A stretch of 64,000 bases of DNA from JBAZOO01 sp041648735 (GCA_041648735.1 JBAZOO010000017.1:1-64000); one strand, 5' to 3'; numbered from the stretch's first letter, positions 49,105 to 58,195 are shown. The notes: generated by a model from the letters alone, not told the origin. Translations and numbers: made by a program.

Positions 49105-50118
49105 ATGCTTCTTGAATTGGCCTGGTTCTGCTACGCGTCCCTCCGGCAAGTCTACACTTGGCAGGAGCACGAGCACACCCCCATGGGCTGGGCGGGGCTG
49201 TTCCTGTTCATGGGGATGCCCGTCATCCTCTTCATCCTTGGCCGCAACGCCATGCGCCGCAAGAGCCGGCAGATGCCCCGGCGCCGCAAGTGGCTGCTCG
49301 TCGGCGCCCTCCCGATCATGGCCCTGGCCGGCATGGTCTGCGTCGTCTTCGGCACCCACCTGCGGCGGCGGCCGATGGAAATCGGCATCCGGGTGCCCGG
49401 CGTGCAAATCGTGGAGGGCAAGGGGCCGCTGAAGGCATCTTATGGCCTGTTGGTGCTCATTGGCGGCTACGGCGCCGAATCGCCGATGCTGAGCGAACCG
49501 CCCCGCTTCCGGGAGGCGGACGCCAGCTCCGCCGCAACGCTCCGGGATCCGTTCCTCAGCCAGTTCCGCCATCGCCTGATCATCCATCCCCAGGGCGGCC
49601 TGGGCTGGCCCGACTGGGAACCGGCCAGCCGCATCGGCAGCGCGCTGAACGGCTACATCGAACGGCGCCGGCGGGAATTGGGGGTGGACGCCTTCCCCGC
49701 CGTCGTGGTCGCCCATTCCCGCGGCACCCAAATCGCGGAAGCCACCCCCCTCTTCCGCCAGCCGGACTGGCTCCGCATCGCCGTCTCGCCGCCCGCCGGT
49801 GTCCATGCCGTCTCCCGCCTCTTCGCCCCCTTCAGCCCGGAAATCACGGAAATCCACAACCTCGGCCAGGAAAAGCTCAAGGCCCGCCTGGCGAACCCCG
49901 TCGCCCCGGAACACTTCCCCTGGAATGCCGTCTACCAGGCGCGCGGCTGGGACTACGTCGTGGAACGCTTTCCCCTCCAAGCCGGCCTGCCCCTCCGCAA
50001 CAGCTTGCCGATGGGAGGCCATGTCCTGCCGTACCGCTACGGCGGCAGCTCCCTCTGGCGCGACATCCAGCGCGAACTGGAAAACGACGCGCCCTACGGC
50101 GCCACGCCCAAAAAATGA
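49105..50118 (+). CDS. Membrane-anchored alpha/beta-hydrolase-like protein, family unknown
   Basis: The 337-residue protein has two TM segments (about 27-47 and 63-83), then a soluble domain. AVVVAHSRGTQIAE resembles the nucleophile elbow of serine hydrolases (A-H-S-R-G). A clear catalytic Asp/His pair was not identified, though the late PMGGHVLPY could give the His. No family is recognised. It is 21 bp after the prenyltransferase-repeat gene and overlaps the aminotransferase by four bases. Confidence 0.6.
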   Translation: MLLELAWFCYASLRQVYTWQEHEHTPMGWAGLFLFMGMPVILFILGRNAMRRKSRQMPRRRKWLLVGALPIMALAGMVCVVFGTHLRRRPMEIGIRVPGVQIVEGKGPLKASYGLLVLIGGYGAESPMLSEPPRFREADASSAATLRDPFLSQFRHRLIIHPQGGLGWPDWEPASRIGSALNGYIERRRRELGVDAFPAVVVAHSRGTQIAEATPLFRQPDWLRIAVSPPAGVHAVSRLFAPFSPEITEIHNLGQEKLKARLANPVAPEHFPWNAVYQARGWDYVVERFPLQAGLPLRNSLPMGGHVLPYRYGGSSLWRDIQRELENDAPYGATPKK

Positions 50119-51425
50119 GCACCCCCAGCCACCCCCAGCCGCCCCCCATGCGCATCCCGTGGACTGCCGTCGGGGAGACCGCCTCCCCGGAGGATCTCGC
50201 CACGCTGGTGCGCTTCCTCCTCCCCCCCGCCGCCGGCCACCAGGCCGAGTATGAGGCGGCCGCCGCCCGGCTCGAGGCCGCACTGGCGGAATTGGCGGCC
50301 CACGCGACCGCCCCCGCCCAGCTCACCCTCGGCCCCCATGTCCGCCGCCTGGAGGCGGAGGCCCGACGGCTCTTCGGTGTCCGCCACGCCTGTTTCCTGA
50401 CCAATGCGACCGCCGGACTCGAAATCGCCCACCAGCTCATCGGCCTCCAGCCGGGCGACGAGGTGATCGTCCCGCCCCTGACCTTCATCGCGACCATGGC
50501 CTACCCGTTGGGCGTCGGCGCCAAGGTGGTCTTCGCCGACGTCGACCCGCACACCCTGAACCTCGATCCGGCCGACGTCGAACGCAAGCTGACCCCGCGC
50601 ACCCGCGCCGTCATCCCCGTCCACCTCGGCGGTTGGCCGGTGGCGATGGCGCCGCTGATGGAGCTGTCGCGCCGGCACGGCTTCTACGTGATCGAAGACG
50701 CCGCCCACGCCATCGGCGGCCGCTACCAGGGGCGCCCCCTCGGCACCATTGGCCACTTTGGCGCCTTCAGCTTCCACCAGGTGAAGAACATCACCAGCTT
50801 CGGCGAGGGCGGACTGCTGCTCTCCAACGAGGCCGTCGCGGCCCAATTCCCCCAGGCCCGCTACCTCGGCATCGACCCCGCGCGCCAGGCCGCCGGCTGG
50901 ATCTACGACGTCACCGGCGTCACCTCCCTGCGCGGCCACGCCGTCCAGCCCGGCAACCATTCCGCCACCGAGATCGCCGCCCTCGGCCTGCTCTGCCAGC
51001 TCGAACGGCTCCCCGCCATCCTCGCCCGCCGGCGGGCCATGGCCGCGCGCCTCACCCGCCGCCTCGGCGGCGTCCCCGGCCTGCGGCCGCAACGGCTGGA
51101 CACGGCCGACTGCCAAGGCACCTTCATGGTCTACCAGATCCAGGTCGAACCGGACGTGCTCGGCCAGGATGTCCAGGCGCTCAAGCGCAAGCTCACGGCA
51201 CGCGGCATCGCCCAGATCCCGCAATACGTGCCCCTCTACCACTACGAGATCCTGCGCCGGCTGGGCTACGATGCCGCCGCGGCGGCCGCCGCCTGCCCGG
51301 TCGCCGAAGAGGCCTACCGCCACCGCTTCACCCACCTCCCCCTCGGCGGGCTCACCGACGCCCAGCTCGACACGATGGCGGAGGCCGTGCTCGACGCCGT
51401 CGCCGAGATGAAGGCCGGACGCTGA
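50115..51425 (+). CDS. DegT/DnrJ/EryC1/StrS-family PLP aminotransferase
   Basis: The 436-residue protein has the family layout: GPHVRRLEAEARRLFGVRHACFLTNATAGLEIA, DEVIVPPLTFIATMAYPLGVGA, the D/H pair YVIEDAAHAIGGRYQG, and the PLP lysine in FSFHQVKNITSFGEGG. Family members transfer amino groups to keto sugars (UDP- or dTDP-linked) for surface glycans or antibiotics. The ATG at 50115 overlaps the previous stop (ATGA); 50148 (MRIPW) is an alternative. Confidence 0.92.
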   Translation: MSTPSHPQPPPMRIPWTAVGETASPEDLATLVRFLLPPAAGHQAEYEAAAARLEAALAELAAHATAPAQLTLGPHVRRLEAEARRLFGVRHACFLTNATAGLEIAHQLIGLQPGDEVIVPPLTFIATMAYPLGVGAKVVFADVDPHTLNLDPADVERKLTPRTRAVIPVHLGGWPVAMAPLMELSRRHGFYVIEDAAHAIGGRYQGRPLGTIGHFGAFSFHQVKNITSFGEGGLLLSNEAVAAQFPQARYLGIDPARQAAGWIYDVTGVTSLRGHAVQPGNHSATEIAALGLLCQLERLPAILARRRAMAARLTRRLGGVPGLRPQRLDTADCQGTFMVYQIQVEPDVLGQDVQALKRKLTARGIAQIPQYVPLYHYEILRRLGYDAAAAAAACPVAEEAYRHRFTHLPLGGLTDAQLDTMAEAVLDAVAEMKAGR

Positions 51426-51443
51426 TCATTGCCGCCGGCAGGG

Positions 51444-51471
51444 TTGCATTCGGCGGGTGCCGGAGTACAGT
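51444..51471 (+). promoter_or_regulatory. Promoter of tRNA-Arg
   Basis: TTGCAT (51444-51449), a 16-base spacer and TACAGT (51466-51471). The start would be about 51478, five bases before the mature tRNA. Confidence 0.6.
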
Positions 51472-51479
51472 ATCTGCCG

Positions 51480-51559
<80 letters not shown>

Positions 51560-51574
51560 CCTCTCCCCCGCACC

Positions 51575-51606
51575 TCCCATCCCCGCCACCACGGCTGGGA
51601 TTTTTT
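51575..51606 (+). terminator. Intrinsic terminator after tRNA-Arg
   Basis: TCCCA(51575-51579)...TGGGA(51596-51600) with inner GCC/GGC forms an imperfect stem followed by TTTTTTG. The stem is similar in sequence to the terminator that follows tRNA-Lys. Confidence 0.7.
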
Positions 51607-51721
51607 GTTGGCTTGGAGAAGGGCGGCCACCGGGCTATGGTATCCGCCGTCCGCCCTTGGCCGCATGGCCACGGGGGAGGACGCCCCCGCCACCGCCATG
51701 CGCCCCGGATCCGCCACCGCC

Positions 51722-52501
51722 ATGATCCCCTTCCATCCCTTGCCGCTTGCGCCCGCCGCCGCCACCACCACCGGCCCCTGGTTCCAGGAATTGATGGCCA
51801 ACGGCGGCCCGATCATGTGGCTCATCCTCGGTTGCAGCCTGGCCGCCCTCTACTTGATCCTGGAACGGCTGCTGACCTACCACCGCGCCCGCATCGATGT
51901 GCCCGAGTTCCTCCTCGGCATCTTCAACACCTTGCGGCGCAACAACGCCGTCGAGGCGATCACCCTCTGCGACCATACCCCGGGGCCGGTCGCCCGCGTG
52001 CTCCGCTTCGCCATCCTCCACGCGGACCGGGACGAAGCGTCGCTGCGCCACGCCGTCGAGGAAGCCAGCCTGGGCGAAGTGCCGATCCTGGAGCGCAACC
52101 TGAAGGCGCTGGCCACCATCGCCCACCTGGCGCCCATGCTCGGGCTGCTCGGCACCGTCCTCGGCATGATCGGCGCCTTCCAGGAAATGCAGGGCGCCGG
52201 CGCCTACGTCAGCACCAGCCAGCTCGCCACCCACATCTGGAAGGCCCTCCTCACCGCCGCCGGCGGCATGGCCGTCGCCATCCCCTGCTATGCCTTCTAC
52301 AACCTCCTCGTCAGCCGCGTCGAAAGCCTGACGCTGGACATGGAGAAGGCCGCCAGCGAAATGATCTACTTCCTCACCCACAACAAAATCCGGCTCGACG
52401 GCACCGCTCTCGCCCAAGCCCGGCTGGCGGATCCGTTCGCCGTCGAGGAAGAGGCCAAGGATGAAGAGGACAAGCCCGCGGCGGCGGAGAAGCCGCAATG
52501 A
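51722..52501 (+). CDS. MotA/TolQ/ExbB proton-channel protein
   Basis: The 259-residue inner-membrane protein has a first TM (NGGPIMWLILGCSLAALYLILERL), then a cytoplasmic helical loop and two TM helices with LAPMLGLLGTVLGMIGAF and the Thr/Ala-rich GKALLT...GMAVAIPCYAFYN region, the ExbB/TolQ signature. The start is uncertain (51665 and 51698 are in frame); 51722 gives the usual short N-terminus. ATGA overlap with the next gene shows an operon. Confidence 0.9.
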   Translation: MIPFHPLPLAPAAATTTGPWFQELMANGGPIMWLILGCSLAALYLILERLLTYHRARIDVPEFLLGIFNTLRRNNAVEAITLCDHTPGPVARVLRFAILHADRDEASLRHAVEEASLGEVPILERNLKALATIAHLAPMLGLLGTVLGMIGAFQEMQGAGAYVSTSQLATHIWKALLTAAGGMAVAIPCYAFYNLLVSRVESLTLDMEKAASEMIYFLTHNKIRLDGTALAQARLADPFAVEEEAKDEEDKPAAAEKPQ

Positions 52502-53010
52502 GGCGGATCCGACCCAATGTCCGCCCCTTCGCCGGCCGGCTCGACCTGGTGCCGTTCCTCAACGTCATGTTCCTGCTGCTGATCTTCTTCGCCATCAGCA
52601 GCTCCTTCGTGTTCCACGCCGGCGTGCCGGTCGAACTCCCCGCCGTCGTCGCCCCCGAAATGCGGGCCACCGACAAGCTCGTGGTCACCATCACCCGCGG
52701 CGAACAGCTTTTCTTCAATGACAAGCCGATCAGTTGGGAGGAGTTCGAGCGGGAGTTCCTCAACCTGGTCTATGACACCCGCAAGGAGGCCGCCATCCGC
52801 GCCGCCCGAACCGAGCCGGACCGCGCCCGGCCGGTCACCCTCCTGCTCCGGGCCGACCGCGAAGTGCCCTACAACCGGATCATGGCGGTCATCGCCGTGG
52901 CCCGCTCCCGCAACCTCAACGTCTTCCTCGCCACCGACGCCCGGCCGGCCCTCGGCGGCGGTGCCGTGCCCCCCGTCGCCCAGCCCCCCGCCGGCACCCC
53001 CGGGCCGTGA
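52498..53010 (+). CDS. ExbD/TolR biopolymer transport protein
   Basis: The 170-residue protein has one TM segment with the essential Asp-like region at its start (RLDLVPFLNVMFLLLIFFAI) and a periplasmic domain with VTLLLRADREVPYNRIMAVIAVAR. It pairs with the preceding TolQ-like channel to use the proton-motive force. It ends in a Pro-rich tail and overlaps the next gene by GTGA. Confidence 0.92.
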   Translation: MRRIRPNVRPFAGRLDLVPFLNVMFLLLIFFAISSSFVFHAGVPVELPAVVAPEMRATDKLVVTITRGEQLFFNDKPISWEEFEREFLNLVYDTRKEAAIRAARTEPDRARPVTLLLRADREVPYNRIMAVIAVARSRNLNVFLATDARPALGGGAVPPVAQPPAGTPGP

Positions 53011-53861
53011 CCGCCGCCGAAGCTCTTCCTCCCTTGGATTGTCATCCTCCGAGCGCTCCCATGTCCGCCTTCCTTTCACGCCCCCGCTGGTCACGCCGGC
53101 TCATTGCGGAAACGGCCCTGCTCGGCACGCTGGCACTTCATGCCGCCCTGCTGCTGGCCGTGCGCCCCCGGCATGCGACTCCGGATCCCGCCGCCCGCCG
53201 CCGGCTGCCGGCCGTGACCTCGGTCCCGCCGCCCACCGCCGGAGCGGAAACGGCCAACGCCTTCGCCTGGGCGTACGCCGCCGATCCGACCCTGCTGATC
53301 CTGGCCGACGCCCGCCGCGGCTTCAGCCGCTTCCTGGCCGACGCCCGCCCCGTCCCCTACACCCTGTCGCCGGCCAGCCCGGCTAGCCTGTGGGAAGCCA
53401 CGCCGCCAAAGCCGCCCGCGCCAACCCTTGGCCCCGGCCCCACGCCATTGCCGCAAGCCTTGGGCACCGGCTGGCCGACGCGCCAGCCAGAACCGGAGGA
53501 GACCGGCGGCCCGCCGCCACTGCCGCCAGCCCTCCCCCCCAAAGGGGTCATCTGGCGCTTCGCCGACGGCGCCCCCGTCCCCACCCCCCCCGACTTCGCC
53601 CTCGACGCCCTCCGCAACGCCTTCGCCCCCGCCGCGCCCACCGCCCCGAGCCGCTTCGAACTCTGCCTGCCGCGGGAGGGCAGCCCCTTCCGCCTGCGCC
53701 TGCTGGCCGGCTCCGGCAACCCCGGGCTGGACCGCCTCGCCTACGCCGGGCTCGGCCCGCTCATCCTCGCCTGGGAGGCGCAGCCGCCCGCTGGCCGCTT
53801 CACCCCCGCCGGCGGCCGCCGCGAAATCATCGAGGTCGAATGGCGCCGCTGGCCGGAGTGA
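53007..53861 (+). CDS. TonB/TolA-position protein, proline-rich
   Basis: The 284-residue protein has an N-terminal TM segment (ETALLGTLALHAALLLAV), a long Pro-rich linker (PPKPPAPTLGPGPTPLP) and a compact C-terminal domain. That architecture and its position after TolQ/TolR suggest a TonB- or TolA-like energy coupler, but the TonB C-terminal sequence signature is not clear. The GTG start at 53007 overlaps the TolR stop; an ATG at 53061 (MSAFLSRPRW) is an alternative. Confidence 0.65.
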   Translation: MTAAEALPPLDCHPPSAPMSAFLSRPRWSRRLIAETALLGTLALHAALLLAVRPRHATPDPAARRRLPAVTSVPPPTAGAETANAFAWAYAADPTLLILADARRGFSRFLADARPVPYTLSPASPASLWEATPPKPPAPTLGPGPTPLPQALGTGWPTRQPEPEETGGPPPLPPALPPKGVIWRFADGAPVPTPPDFALDALRNAFAPAAPTAPSRFELCLPREGSPFRLRLLAGSGNPGLDRLAYAGLGPLILAWEAQPPAGRFTPAGGRREIIEVEWRRWPE

Positions 53862-53882
53862 GCCGCCGCCAGTGAACCGGGC

Positions 53883-54983
53883 TCACTCCACTTCCTGGAA
53901 CCGGTACTCGCGGCTGCCGCAGCCCAGCCCTTCCAGCGCCCGGACGACCTCGAACGGATCCTTGCGGTGGATGCGCTCGAAGAGATGCCCCGTGCCCGCC
54001 GCCAACGCCCAGCCGGCCGGCAGCGTGCCGGGGATCAGATCCTCCGTCCGGATCAGGTCCAGCGTGGCCTGTTCGACCGCCACGATGTCGCGCCCGGCGA
54101 GGATGCCGAGGTCGGGGACGAGCTTCGGCGTGGTCATCCCCCAGCAGTCGCAGAAGACCGTCACGTCCATCAGGAAGTTGATGAACAGGGCGCGGTCCGG
54201 CAGGAACGGCTTGAGGATCTCCCGCGTGGTCAGCGCCATCCCCTGCTGGAACTCCTTGTAGCGCCCCCCCACCATCTTGATGGCGTGCTCGGGGCAGATC
54301 AGGACGCAGTGCTGGCAGTACTTGCAGTTGTGGTAGAACACCTCCAGCTCGTTCCTGGCGTTCCACGACATGGCATGGCTCGGGCAGTTCTCGATGCAGG
54401 CACCGCAGCGGCTGCAGCGCCCGCCGTCCCACTCCAGGCCGCCCTCCAGGTTGTGCAGCGCCCGCCGCGTCGGCGTGGTGACCGCCCCCATCGACAGGTT
54501 CTTCGAGGCGCCGCCAAAGCCGCAGGCGCCATGCCCCTTGACGTGGGCCAGGTCAATGAGCACGTCGGCATCCATCACCTCACCCGCCAGCTCCACTTCC
54601 GCCAGCGACTGGTACGGCGGCTCGATCTTCTGGCGGTAGAAATACTTGTCGGCAGTGCCGGCCACTGGGACGATGGCGCAGCCGACGGTCTCGCTGGTGT
54701 AGCCGCGCTCCGCCGCGCCGCGCACGTCCCACGGCACATCGGTGACATACACCTCCGCGCACCCCGCCGCCTTCACCGCCTCCACCAGCTTCCGCACAAA
54801 AAAGGGATGGATCGTCGAAAAGCCGCCGCCGCCGCCCAGGTGCATCTTGATCGCGACCCGCTTCCCCTTGACCGTCGCCGCCAGCTCCAGCCGCTCCAGC
54901 AGCCGCGGCCATTTCGCGCCGATCGTGTTCTTTGGTTCCAGGTTCTTCGGTGCGAACTTCGCAAACAGCAGCTCGGACGCCAT
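53883..54983 (-). CDS. DUF362 protein with 2x[4Fe-4S] ferredoxin domain
   Basis: The 366-residue protein has a DUF362 N-terminal domain (VAIKMHLGGGGGFSTIHP; VYVTDVPWDVRG; LIDLAHVKGHGACGFGGASKNLSMG) and two ferredoxin motifs CSRCGACIENCP and CKYCQHCVLICP. DUF362 proteins are iron-sulfur proteins of uncertain role. It is convergent with the TolQR operon. The start at 54983 is used because the longer frame reaches the regulator pseudogene region. Confidence 0.88.
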   Translation of the reverse strand: MASELLFAKFAPKNLEPKNTIGAKWPRLLERLELAATVKGKRVAIKMHLGGGGGFSTIHPFFVRKLVEAVKAAGCAEVYVTDVPWDVRGAAERGYTSETVGCAIVPVAGTADKYFYRQKIEPPYQSLAEVELAGEVMDADVLIDLAHVKGHGACGFGGASKNLSMGAVTTPTRRALHNLEGGLEWDGGRCSRCGACIENCPSHAMSWNARNELEVFYHNCKYCQHCVLICPEHAIKMVGGRYKEFQQGMALTTREILKPFLPDRALFINFLMDVTVFCDCWGMTTPKLVPDLGILAGRDIVAVEQATLDLIRTEDLIPGTLPAGWALAAGTGHLFERIHRKDPFEVVRALEGLGCGSREYRFQEVE

Positions 54984-55217
54984 GCCCCACCTCAAGGATT
55001 GGCCATCAGTTTTCACGGTGCGCATACCATACCGCCAGGAACGCCAGACTCCATCCGTGCGGCACGCCCCGGGTGCATGACAATCGTGTCGGTTGGACTG
55101 CCTACCGGAAGAGCCAATTTTCATCTCCTGCGGGATGGCTGTGTCTTGCAAAGGACTTTCCATGGGTGTAGTTTCGGCAGCAGTCCGAAAAAAGAAAACC
55201 GCGGATCGCCACTACCC

Positions 55218-55538
55218 ATGCCAGCACCGCAGCTCCACGACGCCCTCGCCCAAGTCCGGCGCTTCCGCGGCTATTCCGGCGAAGCCCAAATCTTCACTCG
55301 GAACTGGCGGCGGCCGAAGAGCTGCCCTTCACCGAACTCCGCGGCCCACAAGGAGTTTGTCGGCGTCAAGCCCCGGACGAGCCTTCGCCTGACCGCCACC
55401 GGCCTGAGGCAGTTCACAGCCTACCTCGACGCGCTGGAGGCGGTGCTCAAAGCCGCCCAGCAAGCGGTCGCCCCGGCCCGCGGCAAGAGCCTCGCGCCCG
55501 CCCGCCGCCTTGGCCATGCCCACCCCGCCCAAGCCTGA
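55218..55538 (+). pseudogene. Decayed winged-helix (HTH_34/MarR-like) regulator upstream of creD
   Basis: The open frame (106 aa) begins MPAPQLHDALAQV and ends VGVKPRTSLRLTATGLRQFTAYLDALEAVL. The two ends match winged-helix regulators that commonly precede creD genes. The middle is broken: the segment ELAAAEELPFTELR sits in another frame, and the recognition helix (about 20-25 residues, normally LGLTDGNLS-like) is missing. This reads as two frame changes plus an internal deletion. Such regulators normally control creD. Confidence 0.65.
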
Positions 55539-55604
55539 CCCCCCAACCCTTTTTCCGTCCGTCCGTTGTCCGTCCTTCACGCCCCCACACCCCAGGAGAA
55601 TCCC

Positions 55605-57029
55605 ATGGCCACCCCGACGCCCCCGCCCCTCCCGCCAGCGCCCAGCCCGTTGTCCGGCACCGCCGCGGAACAGACCGTCTCCTGTTTCCGGCGCCTGTTC
55701 GGCACCACCTTCAAGGTCGGCCTGATCGGCCTGCTCACCTTGATCCTGCTGATTCCGCTGGCCAAGATCGAATCATTGCTGCATGAGCGGCTGGAGCGGC
55801 GCAACGCCGCCGTCGCCGAGATCACCGCCACCTGGGGCCGGGCGCAGGAACTGGTCGGCCCCGTGCTGGTCGTGCCCTACCGCAAACAGGTCAAGGTCGT
55901 GCGCCAGGAGCTGGTGGCCGGCGTCCGCCAGAACATCGAAGCCCTGGAGACGGTCACCGCCCAAGCCTGCTTCCTCCCCGCCGACCTGGCCGTGGCTGGA
56001 ACGCTGGCGCCGGAGCGCCGCTACCGGGGCATCTATGAAGCCGTGGTCTACCGGGGCGACCTCACGCTGAGTGGCCATTTCACCAAGCCGGACTTCACGG
56101 AATGGAAAGTCGCCGCCGCCGACGTGTTGTGGGAGGACGCCACCATCACCCTGGCCATCACCGACCTGCGCGGCATCCAGGAGGAACTCACCCTCAAGCT
56201 GGGCGACCGCACCCTCCCCCTGCTCCCCGGCTGCCGCCTCGCCGGCTTCGGCAGCGGCGTCAGCGCCCGGCTGGGCAAGGAGGCCGGAGCGGCGGAGCGC
56301 CTGCCGTTCGAACTGGCGCTCTCGCTCAACGGCAGCAGCGGGATCCGCGTCGCCCCCCTCGGCCAGCGCACGGAAGCCAAGCTCCAGTCGCCCTGGCCCG
56401 ACCCGAGCTTCACCGGCGCCTTCCTGCCCGCCACCCGGACGGTTTCGGCGAAGGGCTTCGAGGCCGCCTGGCAGGTCTTCCACTATGGCCGCGCCTTCCC
56501 GCAGCAATGGAACGACGAGAGCCGGCCCGACCGTGACCTGCTGAAACAGAGCCTGTTCGGCGTCGAGCTGATCTCGCCGGTGGACCACTACCGCCTCGTC
56601 GAACGCGCCATCAAATACGGCATCCTCTTCGTCGTCCTCGCCTTCACCGCCTTCTTCCTCTTCGAAGTCCTGACGAAACGGCGGATCCACCCGTTCCAGT
56701 ACACCCTCGTCGGCGTGGCGCTGTGCCTGTTCTACCTCGCCCTCCTGGCCCTCTCCGAAGTGGTCGGCTTCGGCCCGGCCTACCTGGCCGGCGCGGCGGT
56801 GGCCACGCTGCTGGTCGGCTTCTACTGCGCCGGCTTCCTCGGGGGCGCCGGCCGCGGCCTGCTGGTCAGCGCCGGCCTGGCCGCCGTCTACGGCTTCCTC
56901 TACATCGTCCTCATGCTCCAGGACTACTCGCTGGTGGCCGGCACCGTCGGCCTCTTCGCCGTGCTCTTCCTCCTGATGCTCGCCACCCGCCGCGTTGACT
57001 GGTACGCCCGCGACCAGGAAAAGGGCTGA
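55605..57029 (+). CDS. creD: Inner-membrane protein CreD
   Basis: The 474-residue protein matches CreD (450 aa in E. coli): an N-terminal TM (LIGLLTLILLIPLAKIESLLHERLERR), a large periplasmic domain with LVGPVLVVPYRK, then the DHYRLVERAIKYGILFVVLAFTAFF start of the C-terminal block of five to six TM segments and FGPAYLAGAAVATLL. AGGAG is six bases before the ATG. The last 509 bases of the gene are repeated downstream (61667-62175). Role: cell-envelope integrity; exact function is not known. Confidence 0.93.
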   Translation: MATPTPPPLPPAPSPLSGTAAEQTVSCFRRLFGTTFKVGLIGLLTLILLIPLAKIESLLHERLERRNAAVAEITATWGRAQELVGPVLVVPYRKQVKVVRQELVAGVRQNIEALETVTAQACFLPADLAVAGTLAPERRYRGIYEAVVYRGDLTLSGHFTKPDFTEWKVAAADVLWEDATITLAITDLRGIQEELTLKLGDRTLPLLPGCRLAGFGSGVSARLGKEAGAAERLPFELALSLNGSSGIRVAPLGQRTEAKLQSPWPDPSFTGAFLPATRTVSAKGFEAAWQVFHYGRAFPQQWNDESRPDRDLLKQSLFGVELISPVDHYRLVERAIKYGILFVVLAFTAFFLFEVLTKRRIHPFQYTLVGVALCLFYLALLALSEVVGFGPAYLAGAAVATLLVGFYCAGFLGGAGRGLLVSAGLAAVYGFLYIVLMLQDYSLVAGTVGLFAVLFLLMLATRRVDWYARDQEKG

Positions 57030-57098
57030 CCCCGGCCAGCCTTGCGGAGTCCGCACATTCCCCCGCGGACTCCGCAAAGCCCAAAAAAAATCCCAGCC
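56521..57098. repeat. 578-bp direct repeat, copy 1 (3' part of creD and flank)
   Basis: This copy matches 61667-62244 at a constant offset of 5146 bp. Both boundaries were checked base by base and the encoded proteins are identical. Copy 1 lies within the complete creD. Its 3' side is cut inside the terminator shared with the tRNA-Lys side, where the IS4 remnant begins. Confidence 0.95.
57042..57077. terminator. Hairpin after creD formed by two palindrome copies
   Basis: TTGCGGAGTCCGC and GCGGACTCCGCAA pair over 13 bp with a ten-base loop, 13 bases after the creD stop. No T-tract follows on the plus strand, so it may be a transcript-stabilising hairpin. It is repeated at 62188-62223. Confidence 0.6.
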
Positions 57099-57906
57099 AT
57101 CCCACAGGGGGGATGAGTTTTAAGTGGAAATGGGCCGGGCACAGCGTACGTTCTTTTTACCACAAAAGGAGGTACGTCCATGGCACCGACCCGTCATCAA
57201 TTTACCGTTCTCAAGCAGTTGTGCGACCTCTACCGCCGCATTTAGTGCCGAAGTTGGCCAGGGAACATGGGGTGGAAGAGAAGAGCCGCGCGTTCACGCC
57301 TTGGAGTCACATAGTGTCTCTGATGTTCGCGCCGATTTCCCATGCCCTGAGCTTGAACGATGTCTGCGACACCCTGGAGAACCACGGCGGTGTGCTGACG
57401 ACGATCCGACATGCGGCGCCGCCAAGCCGGAACGGCCTCTCCCACGCGAACCGGGAGCGCAACGCCGACATGGCCGAGGCGCTGTCCTGGGAGACGCTGG
57501 CGCATCTTCAGGGTTGCTGGCCGCAGTTTGGCATGGGCCGCAAGTATGTCGGGTTCCCCCGGCGGTTCAGGAAGCGGATCATCAATGTTGTGGACTCGAC
57601 GACGACAGGATGCCAAGGAGGCTCGCGGCGTTTGTGCCGGCATCCTCGCCGGGGAGATCGTGGTCTTTGACAAGGCGGATGATGCTACGGCCTCTTCGCC
57701 TTGCTGGGACGCTATGGGACAGCCGCGCCACCGCCCCGCTGCCGCGCCGCACCGGAACAGGCTTGCCTGCCGAACTTGAACCTCTGTTGACCTGTGGGAC
57801 AGCCACAGGCCAAGCCAAGGAAAATGCAAAATGGGTCGCCACCGAAAATCCCGCCACCAAGCTTTGGAACTCCGCTAACCCGAGGGGATTTTATCCCCTA
57901 TGGGAC
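57099..57906 (+). mobile_element. IS4-family insertion sequence remnant
   Basis: The left end begins exactly where the creD repeat stops (ATCCCACAGGGGGGAT). The right end near 57892-57906 reads ATCCCCTATGGGAC; the two form an imperfect inverted repeat. Inside is a broken transposase. At about 808 bp it is around half of a full IS4-type element, showing an internal deletion. No target-site duplication is obvious. Confidence 0.7.
57180..57780 (+). pseudogene. IS4-family transposase, frameshifted and internally deleted
   Basis: AAGGAGG precedes an ATG at 57180: MAPTRHQFTVLKQLCDLYRR then stop. One base off, the family continues PPHLVPKLAREHGVEEKSRA, FTPWSHIVSLMFAPISHALS, TIRHAAPPSRNGLSHANRER, RKYVGFPRRFRKRIINVVDS. 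After STT the central catalytic part is missing; a further frame gives CAGILAGEIVVFDKA. The rest of the DDE region is lost. Non-functional. Confidence 0.85.
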
Positions 57907-57907
57907 G

Positions 57908-58195
57908 GTAGTGGAAAAACTTCGCCCGTGGTGCTCGAAGGTCACATCATCGCCGGCACTTTTTGGGGCAAGGCGTAGTGCACGCATCTGGAGTCCTTCA
58001 GCGATTATGCCAATCGACTGCCGCGCGGCCGCACCTATGTGCGAAACGGCTCCGTGCTCGATTTGCAAATTATGCCGGGACAAGTCGCTGCCCTGGTCAT
58101 GGGCTCGGATCTCTACCACATCATGGTGAAGATCAAACCCTTGTCCGGCCAACGCTGGAAGCAGATCAAAACGCAGTGCGCCGGCCAGGTATCCC
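57908..58195 (+). pseudogene. SWIM zinc-finger protein fragment with internal stop
   Basis: The frame reads PVVLEGHIIAGTFWGKA, a TAG where the family has Trp, then CTHLESFSDYANRLPRGRTY, VRNGSVLDLQIMPGQVAALV and IKPLSGQRWKQIKTQCAGQ. This is the N-terminal part of SWIM-domain proteins; the CxCx zinc finger itself is absent. It ends in unrelated sequence near 58195. Confidence 0.75.

Noticed and set aside
47794..50283. 829-codon open frame on the reverse strand
   Set aside because: Shadow of the prenyltransferase-repeat and hydrolase-like genes; no recognisable protein features.
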